64,000 nucleotides of DNA from Helicostylum pulchrum. Taxonomy: Eukaryota; Mucoromycota; Mucoromycetes; Mucorales; Mucoraceae. The number at the start of each line of letters is the position of its first letter. Positions within the stretch are counted from its first letter, which is position 1. The position numbers and the translations under genes are program-made. Below the pieces are notes generated by a model. It ran no database searches, had not been told where the DNA came from, and was given only the letters and a program-made list of their open reading frames with translations. The stretch is taken from contig JAIXMO010000001.1 of assembly GCA_025677825.1 (NCBI GenBank), positions 806,001 through 870,000 on the forward strand, in the 5' to 3' direction. This document shows positions 14,074-24,756 of the stretch, one piece after another.

Positions 14074-15909
14074 ATGTTTTTACCAAAAGAAAAAGTAAAA
14101 GCACCTCGTAGTTTAAGAACAGCTCGACTTTCAGTTGTTAAAAACAAGATCTCTACACCAGTTATTCAAACCTCAACTTCCACACCAAAGAAAGTGATCA
14201 AGGCTTTATACGATTATCAAGCACAGAGTCCTCATGAGCTCTCGTTTATTCGAGGCGATTTCTTTTTAGTGACAGGTCGTGAAGCAGATATGAATTTTTA
14301 CGAAGCCTTTAATCCTATTACCAATTCACGTGGTGTGGTACCTGTACCTTATTTCCAAGTGTTGGAAAAACATGAGCGAGCCATGGTTGATTCTGTTCAA
14401 AAGAGAGAAGATCATCTTGAGAGTAAGTGAAACAAAAGTAAAGAAAAATGAACTTTTAAAAAACTAAAAGAATTTTTTGTTGTAGTGCAATCACAACATA
14501 AACCTCAACCATTATACGGTATTGTATTATATGATTTTCAAGCAGAGAGATCAGATGAATTGGATGCAAAAGCAGGAGAACCGATTATAATTATTGCCCA
14601 ATCAAATGCAGAATGGTTTGTAGCTAAACCTATCGGTCGATTAGGTGGACCAGGTTTAATCCCTGTCTCGTTTGTGGATATAAGAGATGCTTCTACAGGA
14701 AGAACAGTAAAGAATGATGTGATGCATACACCTTCCAATTCTGTATTTCCAAATGTAGAAGATTGGAAAAAACAAACGCAGGGTTATGAAGCCTCTAGTA
14801 TCTCACTTGGAAATATTGAAAGACAAATGCAACAAACCTCTCTTGAAGATGATGATCCAGTCAATGATTATTATGATATGAAGGATAATCCTCACCCTGA
14901 TGCCATGTTGAATAATTATGGTATGACACATCTTGCTAATAATTCTTCTTCTTCCTTGTTGGATTCACCTATACCTACTTCTACTATCTCTGCTACAAGA
15001 AGACAACCAGATGCTGGTTCAATCGTTATTTCGGCTTATATTGATTCACATATTTTGGAAGGTGATCAGTATTGGTTTATTGTGTTTGCAAAGTTAGCAA
15101 ATAGTAAACATCGTGTGTTGTATAGATTATACGATGGTAAAGTTTAATTTCGCAAGTGTGAGAAAGTATAGATATAACTAACTAAACAATTGTATATATT
15201 TATTAGATTTTTATGATTTTCAAATGAACTTTTTACAAGAGTTTCCAGCTGAAGCAGGAAAACAAGATCGAGATAGAATTTTACCTTATATGCCAGGACC
15301 ACTAGATGCAGTAAATGATGATATTACAGGTATTGTGTGTATATGTGTATGTGTGTGTGTGTGTGTACTTATAAATACTTACTTCACGTGTTTTCAATTC
15401 CTCCTCCGATATATATATATTATATAGCTGATCGAGCAAGAGATTTATCAAAGTATTGTGATGACCTTATAAAGTTACCTAGATACTTATCAGAAAGTCC
15501 TTGGGTACAAGAGCAATTGTTTGGTATTCACGAAGGAGATATTGAGACAGATATTGATCCAGGTGTCGGAAGACCGGTTTCGAATACTTATGTGACACCC
15601 GTTTCTACACCTACTACACCAAATATAACTACACCTATTACTGCTACTACACCTACTACAGCTAGTACACTTACTAATGCTACTACTAGTAATACCACTA
15701 TAAAAGTAAAGATTGTTTTCAAGGATGAAATATTCGCTATTAAAGTACCTGCCACATGTACTATTCAAGTTCTGGAATCTAAAATTATTGATCGACTTGG
15801 ATTTGATGCACAACTAAAACTCAAGGATGGTAATGAATTACATACTTTAAGCGATGAAGCATTTGCATTAGCTATTAGTGTAGGAAAGTTAACTGTTGTT
15901 GCTTCTTAA
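14074..15909 (+). CDS. BEM1: Bem1/Scd2-like polarity scaffold (SH3-SH3-PX-PB1)
   Basis: Scaffold that brings Cdc42, its exchange factor and PAK kinases together at sites of polarised growth. Four exons join in phase: introns 14423-14485, 15137-15206 and 15330-15427. Domains in order: SH3-1 ('VIKALYDYQAQSPHELSF'), SH3-2 ('GIVLYDFQAERSDELDAKAG'), a PX domain whose core spans the second intron ('YWFIVFAKL', 'RVLYRLYDDFYDFQ', then 'RILPYMPGP'), a Thr-rich linker, and a C-terminal PB1 domain ('IKVKIVFKDEIFAIKVP'). This order is diagnostic for Bem1. The start at 14074 (MFLPKEK) is preferred because an in-frame upstream ATG at 13933 would add a translated pyrimidine-rich leader. The third intron carries a GT microsatellite. 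The RhoGDI gene follows after 209 bp. Confidence 0.92.
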
Positions 15910-16118
15910 ACTCTCTTTTTTTTTATTATTATTATTACTATTACCTTGTACAACTTTATTATTATTTATTTTTAAAAAAACACGTTTTCTTTTTGTTTAG
16001 AAACTATTAAGACTCAGACTTTTATTTTATTTCGTTTTTCAAAACACCTTTTATATTCTTTTCTTTCTTTCTTTATATCTTTTTTTTAAAAAAACAAAGT
16101 ACTTATACAAAATATACA

Positions 16119-17167
16119 ATGACTGAACATCATCACGAAGACGACGATCTTGCACCCACCCAAACCACTGGCTATAAGCCAGGAGAGAAGAAAACTTTGG
16201 AGGATTATCAAACATTAGATGCTCAAGATGAGTCTTTAAACAAGTGGAAGGAATCTCTCGGGTTAAACAAGTCGTCTGGCCAAAGTAAGTTTTTTTTTAT
16301 TTCTTTTTTTTTTACAGGATACCCCTCCCCAGTTAAGCTAAAATATTACATGTATTACTATTAAAAAAAAAGGTGGTCCTCATGATGATCCTCGTAGAGT
16401 AAGTGTTTTTGTTGTATGCGTGTTTTTTATATATAAAAAAGTAACACCTTTTTGTTGTTGCTGAAAATTAGGTCATTGTTGAATATATTGCTCTTGAAGT
16501 AGAGGGTCGTACTGATGTTATGGTGGATTTATCTACACCAGGTAATAATGAAAAAAAGTGGTTTTCTTTCTCTCTAGAATGTAATAACTGACCTTGAATA
16601 TTTAAAATCAGAGGCTATTAATCAAGCCAAGAATACACCTTTCACTATTAAAGAAGGTGTTGAGTATCGTATGAAGGTTAAGTTCAGGTAAATAATAATG
16701 ATAATAATAATAACGCGCGCTTATGTATAACAATTTTTATCTATTTATTTATATGTATAGAGTTCAACATGATGTTGTCTCTGGTTTAAAGTACTTGCAA
16801 GTAGTCAAGAGAAAGGGTATTAGAGGTAAAGTTTTAAAACACATAATAAAAAACTCGTTCAAAGGACTGAAAAAAGAACAATTATAGTTGATAAGACCGA
16901 GGAAATGATTGGTAGTTACGGTCCTTCTGCTGACGCTTATGAAAAGAAGTTCTTGGCTGAGGAAGCACCTTCCGGTATGCTTGCTAGAGGTCATTATGAT
17001 GCCAAGGTAACCCTTCTACTCCTATTCTTTTTTTTGTTTTAACCCTGATTTACTTATTTATTTGTTTTTATTTATTTATTTTTTTCTCATAGAGTAAATT
17101 TGTTGATGATGATGGTGTTTCTCACATGGAATGGAACTGGTCTTTCGATATTAAGAAGGATTGGTAA
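16119..17167 (+). CDS. RDI1: Rho GDP-dissociation inhibitor
   Basis: Extracts prenylated Rho/Cdc42 GTPases from membranes and holds them inactive in the cytosol. Seven small exons join in phase to a protein of about 200 residues, typical for the family. Seen: 'YKPGEKKTLEDYQTLDAQDESLNKW' N-terminal regulatory arm (residues 19-43), then the immunoglobulin-like domain including 'FTIKEGVEYRMKVKFRVQHDVVSGL', 'MIGSYGP', 'APSGMLARGHY' and the terminal 'WNWSFDIKKDW'. One intron (acceptor AG 16371-16372) ends in an A-tract rather than pyrimidines. It sits 209 bp downstream of the Bem1-like gene on the same strand, a functionally coherent neighbour. Confidence 0.95.
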
Positions 17168-18897
17168 AGCCTTTCTTTTACCTTTTACCTTTTATATACA
17201 ATACATATAATCCTCCCCTCTTCTTTCATATATCTTTCCCTTTTTTTTTTGTTTTAAAAAAAAAAAAAAAAAAAAAAACCTAAACCCACCCCTTCCCTTA
17301 CCCCTTTCCTCTTTTTCTTCTACATTTGTGTTTTTTTATTTTATTTCTTCTCTTCTTTCCTCTTCTAGTCTTTTATGAATAAAATAAACGAATAAAAAAA
17401 AAGGCTCACTTTTTTTTTTTTGATAAGCCTTGTAGTAAATGGGATCAAAAGGCTTAGTTCTTTTTTAACCCAATCATTATGTGTATCGTATTATTCTTTC
17501 CCGCACCGAGTAAGGAGGTAATTGCATCGTGTTTATATATTCGCTGGGTCAAATATGTTTAATTCGTACCTACAAAAAAAAAGGGGGGGGGGTTGTTTTA
17601 TTTGATACTAACAACAATAAAAAGATTATACACCCGTAAAGAAAGGTTTGAGAGTGACCACATCAAAAAAAGAAGTGAAAACATCAAAAAAGATATAATA
17701 AAATGGTGCAGCTTGAATCTGAGAACTTTTAAAAAAGTAAGGGTCGAGAACTAACAGAGGGAAACGTTTGGTACTACACACTCAAAAATAAGGGAAGGGC
17801 TCCGATTTAAAGAAAAATGCAAATTGATCTCGAATTTACAAATATGCGACACTCAACGTCTCACATACAAGATCATAGGAATCATATTGACCTGTGCAAT
17901 ATCAAAATCACATCGATAGAATTCTCTTATACACTTCCTTTGGACATGACAGGCTAATATCGACTACACATTTTTAGCAACTTGACATAGTTTCATGTGC
18001 TGCACATCTTTTTTTTTCTTTCTTTTTCTTTACCGCCTTGGTTGGCCAAGTTTACCGTCTTCATATTTTAAATACAGGTGTGTTAAATATATTCGTGATA
18101 CTCGCAAAGTGTGGATTACGAAGTCATTTCTTTTTTTATTGTTGTCTTTAGGAAGGCATGAACGTTACCGGCTGTGCGTGCAGAGAGAGCATGCAACATG
18201 TTAATTGCGCTATTGACAAGTAATTTTTATTTTGTTCTTCTTTAAGAGGATCAACAGTAAACATGGAAAGCTTTTGCGTGATTCAATAAGGCCAAGTAAA
18301 TTAGTAAAAGAGAACGCGTTTTGGAAAAAAAAAATACAAGTGGTATAGATGTATAACATTAGGAATCATTAGAATAAATAAACTCTTTTCTTTCTATATT
18401 AAACATTTGGACTCTTTTTTTAAATGAAAACAATTGTCAGAGTTATTTATAAGTTTTTATTTTATATTTGAAGACATTTTTTTTTTAAAAAAAAAGATGA
18501 AGTTAAAAAGGTTCGCATAAATTTTTATTAAACTGAAATAGATAAAGCCTTATAATCAAGTAAGAGATAAAATAAAAGCCTTCTAGCAAAGTAAAAGTCA
18601 ACCAAGAGTCTTGCACCAAATATTCAAACCAAAAAACTTGAGCGAAGAACTTTGAGTTAAAAAACCTTGAGCGAAAAACCTTGAATCACCAAATTTTAGA
18701 ACTGCCAAACAAAGCCGAATGAAGGTGCAGGTGCAAGCACCGCCATAGTTTGACCTGGAATGCGCTAATGCCTTGTCCCAGCGGCATGTACTAATGCTCT
18801 CGTAATAGCCCAGTAATACTAGAATCCCGTACTCGGGAGCGTGATAAAGACCGAAGACTTCCAGCCCTTTCCCGGGTCCAGGGGGGGGGGGGTTACT

Positions 18898-18982
18898 GGA
18901 GTTTCGACTGACGACGTCCCTCGTTCGACAGCGCATGAAATCATTTACAAGAGTTTCAACTGATGTCGTCCCTCGTTCGACG
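18898..18982. repeat. Tandem duplication, about 53-bp spacing
   Basis: The segment 'gagtttcgactgacgacg' plus 'tccctcgttcgac' at 18898-18930 recurs at 18951-18982 with three substitutions (gagtttcaactgatgtcg, tccctcgttcgac). A 12-bp G run (18880-18891) lies just upstream. Function unknown. Confidence 0.75.
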
Positions 18983-19189
18983 ATCATAAGTCACACTGCT
19001 CTTACCTGGAAGGCTAATGGGATCAAAAAGATCCTTGTTCCTTTTCTCATGCTTCTCATCATATACTCTGCCTGTCACTAAAATCTCATTACAAGACTTT
19101 GTTCCGTATGGCATTTCATTCACTATCACTGAGAGATTTTCCAAAGGCCTAACCCTATCCTAAACAGTGTCTTAAAGACAGAAGTAAAT

Positions 19190-19335
19190 ACCTGGCTTCA
19201 AAGCCTCGCATCAAAGGCCAGTACTTCAAAGGCCCCCACACCAAAGACCTACACACCAAAGTCTTGCACCAAAGTCTCACACCAGAGACTCACACCAAAA
19301 GACTTACACCAAAAGACTCGCACCAAAGACTTGTT
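19190..19335. repeat. Degenerate minisatellite, caccaaagactc-type units
   Basis: Roughly ten imperfect units of 13-17 bp built on 'caccaaagact(c/t)(g/a)' run head to tail, for example caccaaagacctaca, caccaaagtcttg, caccaaagtctca, caccaaaagactta. Related words (gtcttgcaccaaata, accttgagcgaaaa) occur at 18600-18690. The array is richer in C than its surroundings. Confidence 0.8.
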
Positions 19336-19550
19336 CCGCAGTAAAGTTCCAGTTCCAGAATGGCATTGCAGCCATTAATTGTCGAATTTAGAAAAAGAAT
19401 AAAAAATGTATGGTGAAAAACTGGGTTTTTTTTTATTGTACTTACTTGTTTTTGAGAGAGAAAAAAAAGTTGAGAAAAGGAAAAAAAGGACCCCTCTTTT
19501 TATACTTTTTTTAGTGCAACAAAAAAAACCCTCGCACTTTTACATAAAAT

Positions 19551-20340
19551 AAAAACTGTCTAATTACTTATAGTTAAAAATAATATGGTTAGAAGCGCAA
19601 GGAAAAACTCTACATTTTCCAAGTAATTTTTTTTTTTATTTACGCGTACTTTCACGAACAAGAAATAACGATTTAAAATAATTTTTGGTTTCTCGAGAGT
19701 AAAAAAAAGGTTTCGGACTTTACCATAAAAGTCAATTCGTGTAATCGAACTGAAACAACTATTTTGAATCGTTATTTCTTGTCGATAAAACTACGAGAGA
19801 CTACATAAAATTATTTTGAAAATGTAGTGCATCTCAATGTGATTCGAACGATACTAATTTTGGCTATGGTTAATTAGACAGTTCTTAAAGTACGCCTAGT
19901 TTCTATAGTAAAAGTGAGAAATTTCTAAAAAAAAAGGAGAGAAACTGTCTAATCAACTATAGTAACAAATAGCATGGTTGGAATCACATTGAAACACGCT
20001 ACATTTTAAAGGGCATATTATTTTATTTACAAGTAGTTTTATTAACAAGAAATAACGATTTAAAAAAATCATATCCTCGTGAAACAAAACAAAATTTTTA
20101 CCATAATTGTAATATCATGTTAAAAAACCCCACTTTTTTAAAGCCATTAAAAAAAAAGAACTGTATAATCGACCATAATAAAAAATATTATAGTTATACT
20201 CGTATAAAAACGCGCTACATTTCGAATGGAAAATTATTTTATTTACTCGTAGTTTTATTAACAAGAAATAATGATTTTAAAAAATCATGCTTTCGTGAGA
20301 CCAAGAAAAGATTTACCATAAACTATAGTAACAAATAACA
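19551..20340. repeat. Cluster of four related repeat units, one inverted
   Basis: Three direct copies (about 19551-19690, 19941-20085, 20161-20300) each start near 'aactgtctaat', pass through 'ctacattt', and reach the core 'ttaacaagaaataacgattt'. A fourth copy at 19743-19886 is inverted: it carries 'aatcgttatttcttg' and ends 'ttaattagacagttctt'. Partial extra words (aactatagtaacaaataa) follow near 20320. Non-coding; possibly nested or rearranged non-autonomous elements. Confidence 0.75.
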
Positions 20341-20589
20341 ATGGTTTTTAGACAAGGAGAGTTTCTTTTTTTACGTTTACTTTTAGCTGATCTTTATTGT
20401 AAAGAAGGGCTGGAATCAAATAGAAACGAAATACGTTTTTTTGTACCAGTGAACGATAGTGGTTTGTGTAATCAAGAGTTTTGATTGGGTTCAGCATGTA
20501 AAATTCAACCTGTCACAAAACAGTCTGGAGAAAAAAGGACAAAAAAAAAAAAAAGACCCCTTCCCCTTTTTATTTCATATACATTTGAC

Positions 20590-22125
20590 ATGTCTGCTTT
20601 AATGAATCGTACATTACTTTTTAGAAATGCATTTACGTTAACTCGTAAAGGTAAGATCCTAGCACCAAACCTTTTTTTTATTAATTGAATTTTAGTTTCA
20701 CTTACATAAAAAAAATATATATAGAGTGTCAACGTTCTTATGCAATTATGACTCGAGCAAAGCACAGAGCTGGCATTCCAGTTGCCGAACCAACGAAACC
20801 TAAGAAAGTACCTAGACCAACTCCAGAAATCGTTGCAAAGAAACCTATAGATACACAATTTAGAAAACCAGCAGGTAAATACTTTACAAGATGCAAGCTT
20901 GGATAATTATTAACCACATATATATAAAAAAAAAAGGTATTACCGAAAGAATGGTGAAAGTGAACCGAAATGTCATTCAACCAGAAAACCCTCATTTGAT
21001 CAAGGTAGCAGTTATTGGAGCAGCAAATGCAGGAAAATCGACACTTGTGAATAAAATTGTTGGAGAAGAGGTAAAGAGTATATACAGGGGGGATATGAAA
21101 GAGTTTTAATCTAATATACAAAAAAAAAAAAAAAAAAAGGTTTCAGGTGTTTCTCCAAAAGCACATACAACAAGAGAAAGAATTTTGGCAGTACTCACTC
21201 AAGATAATTATCAGGTTGTGTTTTTAGACACACCTGGTGTTATTCCTGATCACAATCATGCAAAGATGAACCGTGTACTTTCGACTTCTTCCTGGAGAGC
21301 TTTAGATGAAGCAGACTACGGTAAAAAATATTACAAAAAAAAAAGAGAAAGGTTTTTTTTAGGGAAGTTTACTAATCCTTGGTTATAGTACTTGTTGTGG
21401 TTGATGCACAGAGATCAATTCAACCTAAAGCTCGTGTAACTGAAGATTTTTTGTTGAAGAGACTTTCTGATTTAGAGATTCCTGCAACTTTGATTTTCAA
21501 CAAGGTAAAAAAAAATACAGACGAGTTTTTATATATGCGTACATGTGTACTAACGAGAGAGAATAGATGGATTTAATTGAAGAGGATCGTGAGATACTTA
21601 AAGAAGTGGAAGAAAGATATACAACTGGGTATCCTCATTTTAAAAAGACATTACATATTTCAGCGGTGTATGAAGAAGGTTTAACAGAAGTCAAGGTAGA
21701 TATATATATATTGTATTTATATAAGGAAGTATATCAACTGTTTTTTTTTCTTAAAAAAAAAGGAAATTTTGTTTGAGGAGTCAAAGGCCAAGGATTGGAT
21801 GTATCCAGTGGAACAAAAGACCGAGATGGCAGATTTAAAACGAGTAGAAGAAATGATCCGTATTCAATTCTTTAAGAGATTACATCAATATATACCTTAC
21901 ATGTTAAAACAAGAAAATGTAGGATGGACCGAGTTGAGAGACGGTACATTGCGTATTGATCAAAACGTATATGTTGAACGGGACAGCCAGCAAAAGATTG
22001 TGGTTGGTACCAACGGTAGGATTATTAATAACGTTGTAGACGAAGCGCGCGAACAAATTAGTAAAGCGTTTAAGCGACCCATCAAATTATTTATTCAAGT
22101 AAAGACAAAAGAAAAATTAAGATAA
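20590..22125 (+). CDS. ERAL1: Mitochondrial Era-like GTPase (ERAL1)
   Basis: GTPase that chaperones the small-subunit rRNA of the mitochondrial ribosome. Exons join in phase. Seen: G1 'GAANAGKST', G2 region 'VSGVSPKAHTTR', G3 'DTPG', G4 'NKMD' (split by an intron between NK and MD), and a C-terminal KH domain with 'IVVGTNGRII'. The N-terminus (MSALMNRTLLFRNAFTLTRK) is basic and hydroxylated, consistent with mitochondrial import. Several introns end in long A runs immediately before AG (AG at 20935-20936, 21138-21139, 21761-21762). The start at 20590 is the first ATG in frame giving this presequence. The stop codon lies inside the 3' end of the convergent SH3/EH gene, a 9-bp CDS overlap. Confidence 0.95.
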
Positions 22126-23859
22126 TACAAGTTGTTTATTTAATAATAGTCTATCGATTCTTGTCATACCATCCATAAAAGATTGTTTATCTAATAAACC
22201 TTTATGTTCTACATCACATTCTTTCCAAATACGCGACAAGTCGTCACTTGAAAGCTTGCTTTTTAGCCATATATATCGAGCTGTTTCTGCATCTACATAT
22301 CCATCATCTTGAATGCTTTCAAATAAGATTTCATATCGATGCTTGGGCTCTTGATCCATTTGCTTAGATTTAGGTTGTCGCGAAGGAGGAGGAGGCGGTG
22401 GTATAGATTTTTTGGTTGGTGGTTTTTCAAGGGTGTTATCTAACTTGATGACACTGCTCGATTTTGGTTTGGTCAACATACTGGTCCAATCTACGGGTGA
22501 ATTATTCGTTGGGTTCGTTTGTGATCTTGCTCTATTTAATAAGGTAGATGGTTTTATATTGGCATCAGAGTTATTGGATATCCAATTATCTAAGCTAGGT
22601 CTACTAGCTTCAAAATTGGGGATCGAATTCTGTTCAACCAAAGTGGTTTTACTAGCTTGCTGCTTTGGTGCAAAATTGGGTTTATTCGATACCGGTGGTG
22701 GTTGTACTTTGGTGGTCAAATGTTCGTTCGAACTCTTTTTTTCGGCATTTTTCAAAAGTAAAATTTCAATTGAGGACATGGTCGGTTTAGGTTGGATAGG
22801 AGGTGGTGGGTTAGATATACTACGTGATTTGGTTGTAGTAGTAGTAGATGGTCTAGGCGGTAAATGAGGCTGTGAAAGTACCGGTTTAGGTTTCAAAATC
22901 GGAGGCGCTACCTTTTCTGTTTCCTTGACAGCGGGTAACGTACTTGGTTTATTAAGTGTATCAGTAGAGGTAAAGGTAGAGGTAGAGGTAGATCGACTGT
23001 TACGAGATTTTCGACTGGCGGTAGATACAGGTCTGGAAGGTAAACGAGGCATAGGATTACTAGAGACAGGTACATCTAGGTTGGTAACAGGTTTCTCGGT
23101 AACCTTCTTCTTCCAAGCTACCGGATTTGATGAAGTGGTGGCTATAGAGTTTGTAGGTTTTAAAGGTTGTTTTTGACGAATTTGAGAAGGTTTTATCATC
23201 TGATAGCCATCTTCTTCCTCTACGTCGGTATTATTAATTGAGTGTTTTAAATTTGTCATACCAACGAGTGGGACACTAATTGGATGGGTTTGTTTCGAAG
23301 ACAATGAGTTTGATCTTAAATTGGATGATGGTCCTTTACTGAGCGCTAATTCAAGCGCACTCTTTGTTGAGCCGTTTCCTAGTTGAGAAGGTCTTACAGG
23401 CGTCGGATCAGGTTTGTTGCTAGTGGTGGTGGTGGCCGAGGTAGAATAAGAGCGAACACGAGAAACGGTTGTCGGTTTTTCGGAAATAGGTGGAGGTGTG
23501 TTTATTTTTTTTACAGTGATTTTTGGCTTGGGACTGGTGATCATGGGAGGAGGAGTAGGCGTGGAAGGTTTTGAAGACTTTTTAGAGTTGGACATTGCTA
23601 TTTCAAAGGCATCAAGTGAAGGAAATCCGGGGAGATTGGACTTTAGTTCTTCTTCTTCGGTTTCAACAGAAGATATACGTTCAACGTAGTTGTAAGGAAA
23701 TAATCCTCTTTCAGTGGTATTTTCAACTCTACCACAAAACCATCCATCTTCGCTGGATTTCTCTACATCAACAAGAACATCTCCCTGCTTGAACGAAATC
23801 TCTCCTTGATCATCTGCTGAACAGTCAAATACTGCTCTCATTCTCATCTTTGTTGTCAT
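22117..23859 (-). CDS. SH3 and EH domain protein
   Basis: Uninterrupted 580-residue frame. An N-terminal SH3 domain (residues about 5-62: 'MRAVFDCSADDQGEISFKQG', 'DGWFCGRV', 'GLFPYNYVE') is followed by a long Pro/Ser/Thr-rich disordered region with polyproline stretches (PPPPPPS) and a C-terminal EH-like domain (about 505-580: 'HRYEILFESI', 'GYVDAETARYIWLKSKLSSDDLSRIWKECD'). EH domains bind NPF motifs, so an adaptor in endocytosis or cell-wall signalling is likely; yeast Irs4/Tax4 also have a C-terminal EH domain but no N-terminal SH3. The precise orthologue is not recognised. It converges on the ERAL1 gene with overlapping stop codons. Confidence 0.85.
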   Translation of the reverse strand: MTTKMRMRAVFDCSADDQGEISFKQGDVLVDVEKSSEDGWFCGRVENTTERGLFPYNYVERISSVETEEEELKSNLPGFPSLDAFEIAMSNSKKSSKPSTPTPPPMITSPKPKITVKKINTPPPISEKPTTVSRVRSYSTSATTTTSNKPDPTPVRPSQLGNGSTKSALELALSKGPSSNLRSNSLSSKQTHPISVPLVGMTNLKHSINNTDVEEEDGYQMIKPSQIRQKQPLKPTNSIATTSSNPVAWKKKVTEKPVTNLDVPVSSNPMPRLPSRPVSTASRKSRNSRSTSTSTFTSTDTLNKPSTLPAVKETEKVAPPILKPKPVLSQPHLPPRPSTTTTTKSRSISNPPPPIQPKPTMSSIEILLLKNAEKKSSNEHLTTKVQPPPVSNKPNFAPKQQASKTTLVEQNSIPNFEASRPSLDNWISNNSDANIKPSTLLNRARSQTNPTNNSPVDWTSMLTKPKSSSVIKLDNTLEKPPTKKSIPPPPPPSRQPKSKQMDQEPKHRYEILFESIQDDGYVDAETARYIWLKSKLSSDDLSRIWKECDVEHKGLLDKQSFMDGMTRIDRLLLNKQLVLS

Positions 23860-23969
23860 GTTTTCTACTTTTTTTTTTAAAAAAAAAGTCTTAAAAAAGT
23901 ATTAAAATAGAAAAAGAAAATAGAACCAAGTTTTATTATATTTTAGCATGCAAGAGTCGGAGTAAATGT

Positions 23970-24756
23970 TTATTGTTTTAACAAGTTTAAGACATAATCA
24001 GAAATATATGTAGCTTCAGCCATTGCTCCAATACCTGTATCTCCACAAGCTAATTTCTTACTGATGGGGTCGATCATTTTAAAGCCTAGTGTGTCTTGAA
24101 GAATACGCATATGTATATCCGTTAATGGATGATTCCACATACCTGTGTTCATTGCTGGACATGCGATCATTGTTTTATTTATATCCCACGCACGAAGCAC
24201 ACATGTCTGGTTTATGTTAATGATTTATGTAAGGGTCTTTTTTTATTTTATTTTGTTTACCAGTAAGTTATCACAAAGTCCATTTGCTATTTTGCCTAAT
24301 GTATTGGCATCTAATGGAGCTATGACCATAATATCCGCCCAATTACGTAACTATAAAGGAGTTGTATGTGTTTAATTAAAAAGTTATCCTTTGAATAAAC
24401 CTTTTTTTTATACCTCAATATGTAAAATGGGGTCCGATACCTTTTTCCATTCCTAGTTGAAAAGGGGGTTTACTTTTTTGCATAATTTTTTTTAAAAAAA
24501 AGGATTATTGTAGTTACACTCCATTCGTCTTTCTCTCTATATACTTCGCAGCTGATAGTTGCATCCTTTACAAAAAAATATGCTGATTCGGTTAAAATAA
24601 CTTTTACATTGACATTTGGTACCTAATGTTTTTAAATTAGCTTATTTTCTTTTTGATGGTGCAATATTTGTTTTTTACTTTTTGGAACAAGTAGACTAGT
24701 AAAGGTATTTTGACAGCTGCTACGCTACCCGTAGCTCCTATAAGAATATTCGTCAT
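23970..24756 (-). CDS. PPCDC: Phosphopantothenoylcysteine decarboxylase
   Basis: Flavoprotein that decarboxylates 4'-phosphopantothenoylcysteine in coenzyme A synthesis. Five exons join in phase. Seen: flavin-binding start 'MTNILIGATGSVAAVKIPLL', 'ILTESAYFFV', the active-site His motif 'ILHIELRNWAD', the 'PLDANTLGKIANGLCDNLLT' segment, the Asn motif 'CPAMNTGMW', and the Cys motif 'KKLACGDTGIGAMAE'. All three catalytic motifs are intact. The family in budding yeasts (Hal3/Sis2/Vhs3) has long acidic tails; this copy is short, like animal and plant enzymes, and ends in LLKQ. The start lies 897 bp to the right of the SH3/EH start; both are minus strand. Confidence 0.9.

Larger units (their letters stand above)
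17168..20589. other. Gene-free repeat region
   Basis: About 3.4 kb with no gene I can support. It begins with the poly-A/T-rich 3' flank of the RhoGDI gene (A run near 17258-17278), has a T10A9 palindrome at 18477-18495, then a comparatively GC-rich patch (about 18590-19340) with a duplicated segment and a minisatellite, and finally a cluster of direct and inverted repeat units (19551-20340). Minus-strand frames at 18598-18987 and 18956-19144 are not similar to anything I know. Confidence 0.6.

Noticed and set aside
18598..18987. 129-codon minus-strand frame
   Set aside because: Spans a G run and repeat duplication; not similar to any retroelement protein I know.
19840..19870. tRNA T-arm-like word (gttcgaatca on the minus strand)
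   Set aside because: Part of the repeat unit; no A box, acceptor stem or cloverleaf can be drawn around it.
22412..23176. Plus-strand frames of 151 and 83 codons
   Set aside because: Shadows of the SH3/EH protein's Pro/Ser/Thr-rich region.
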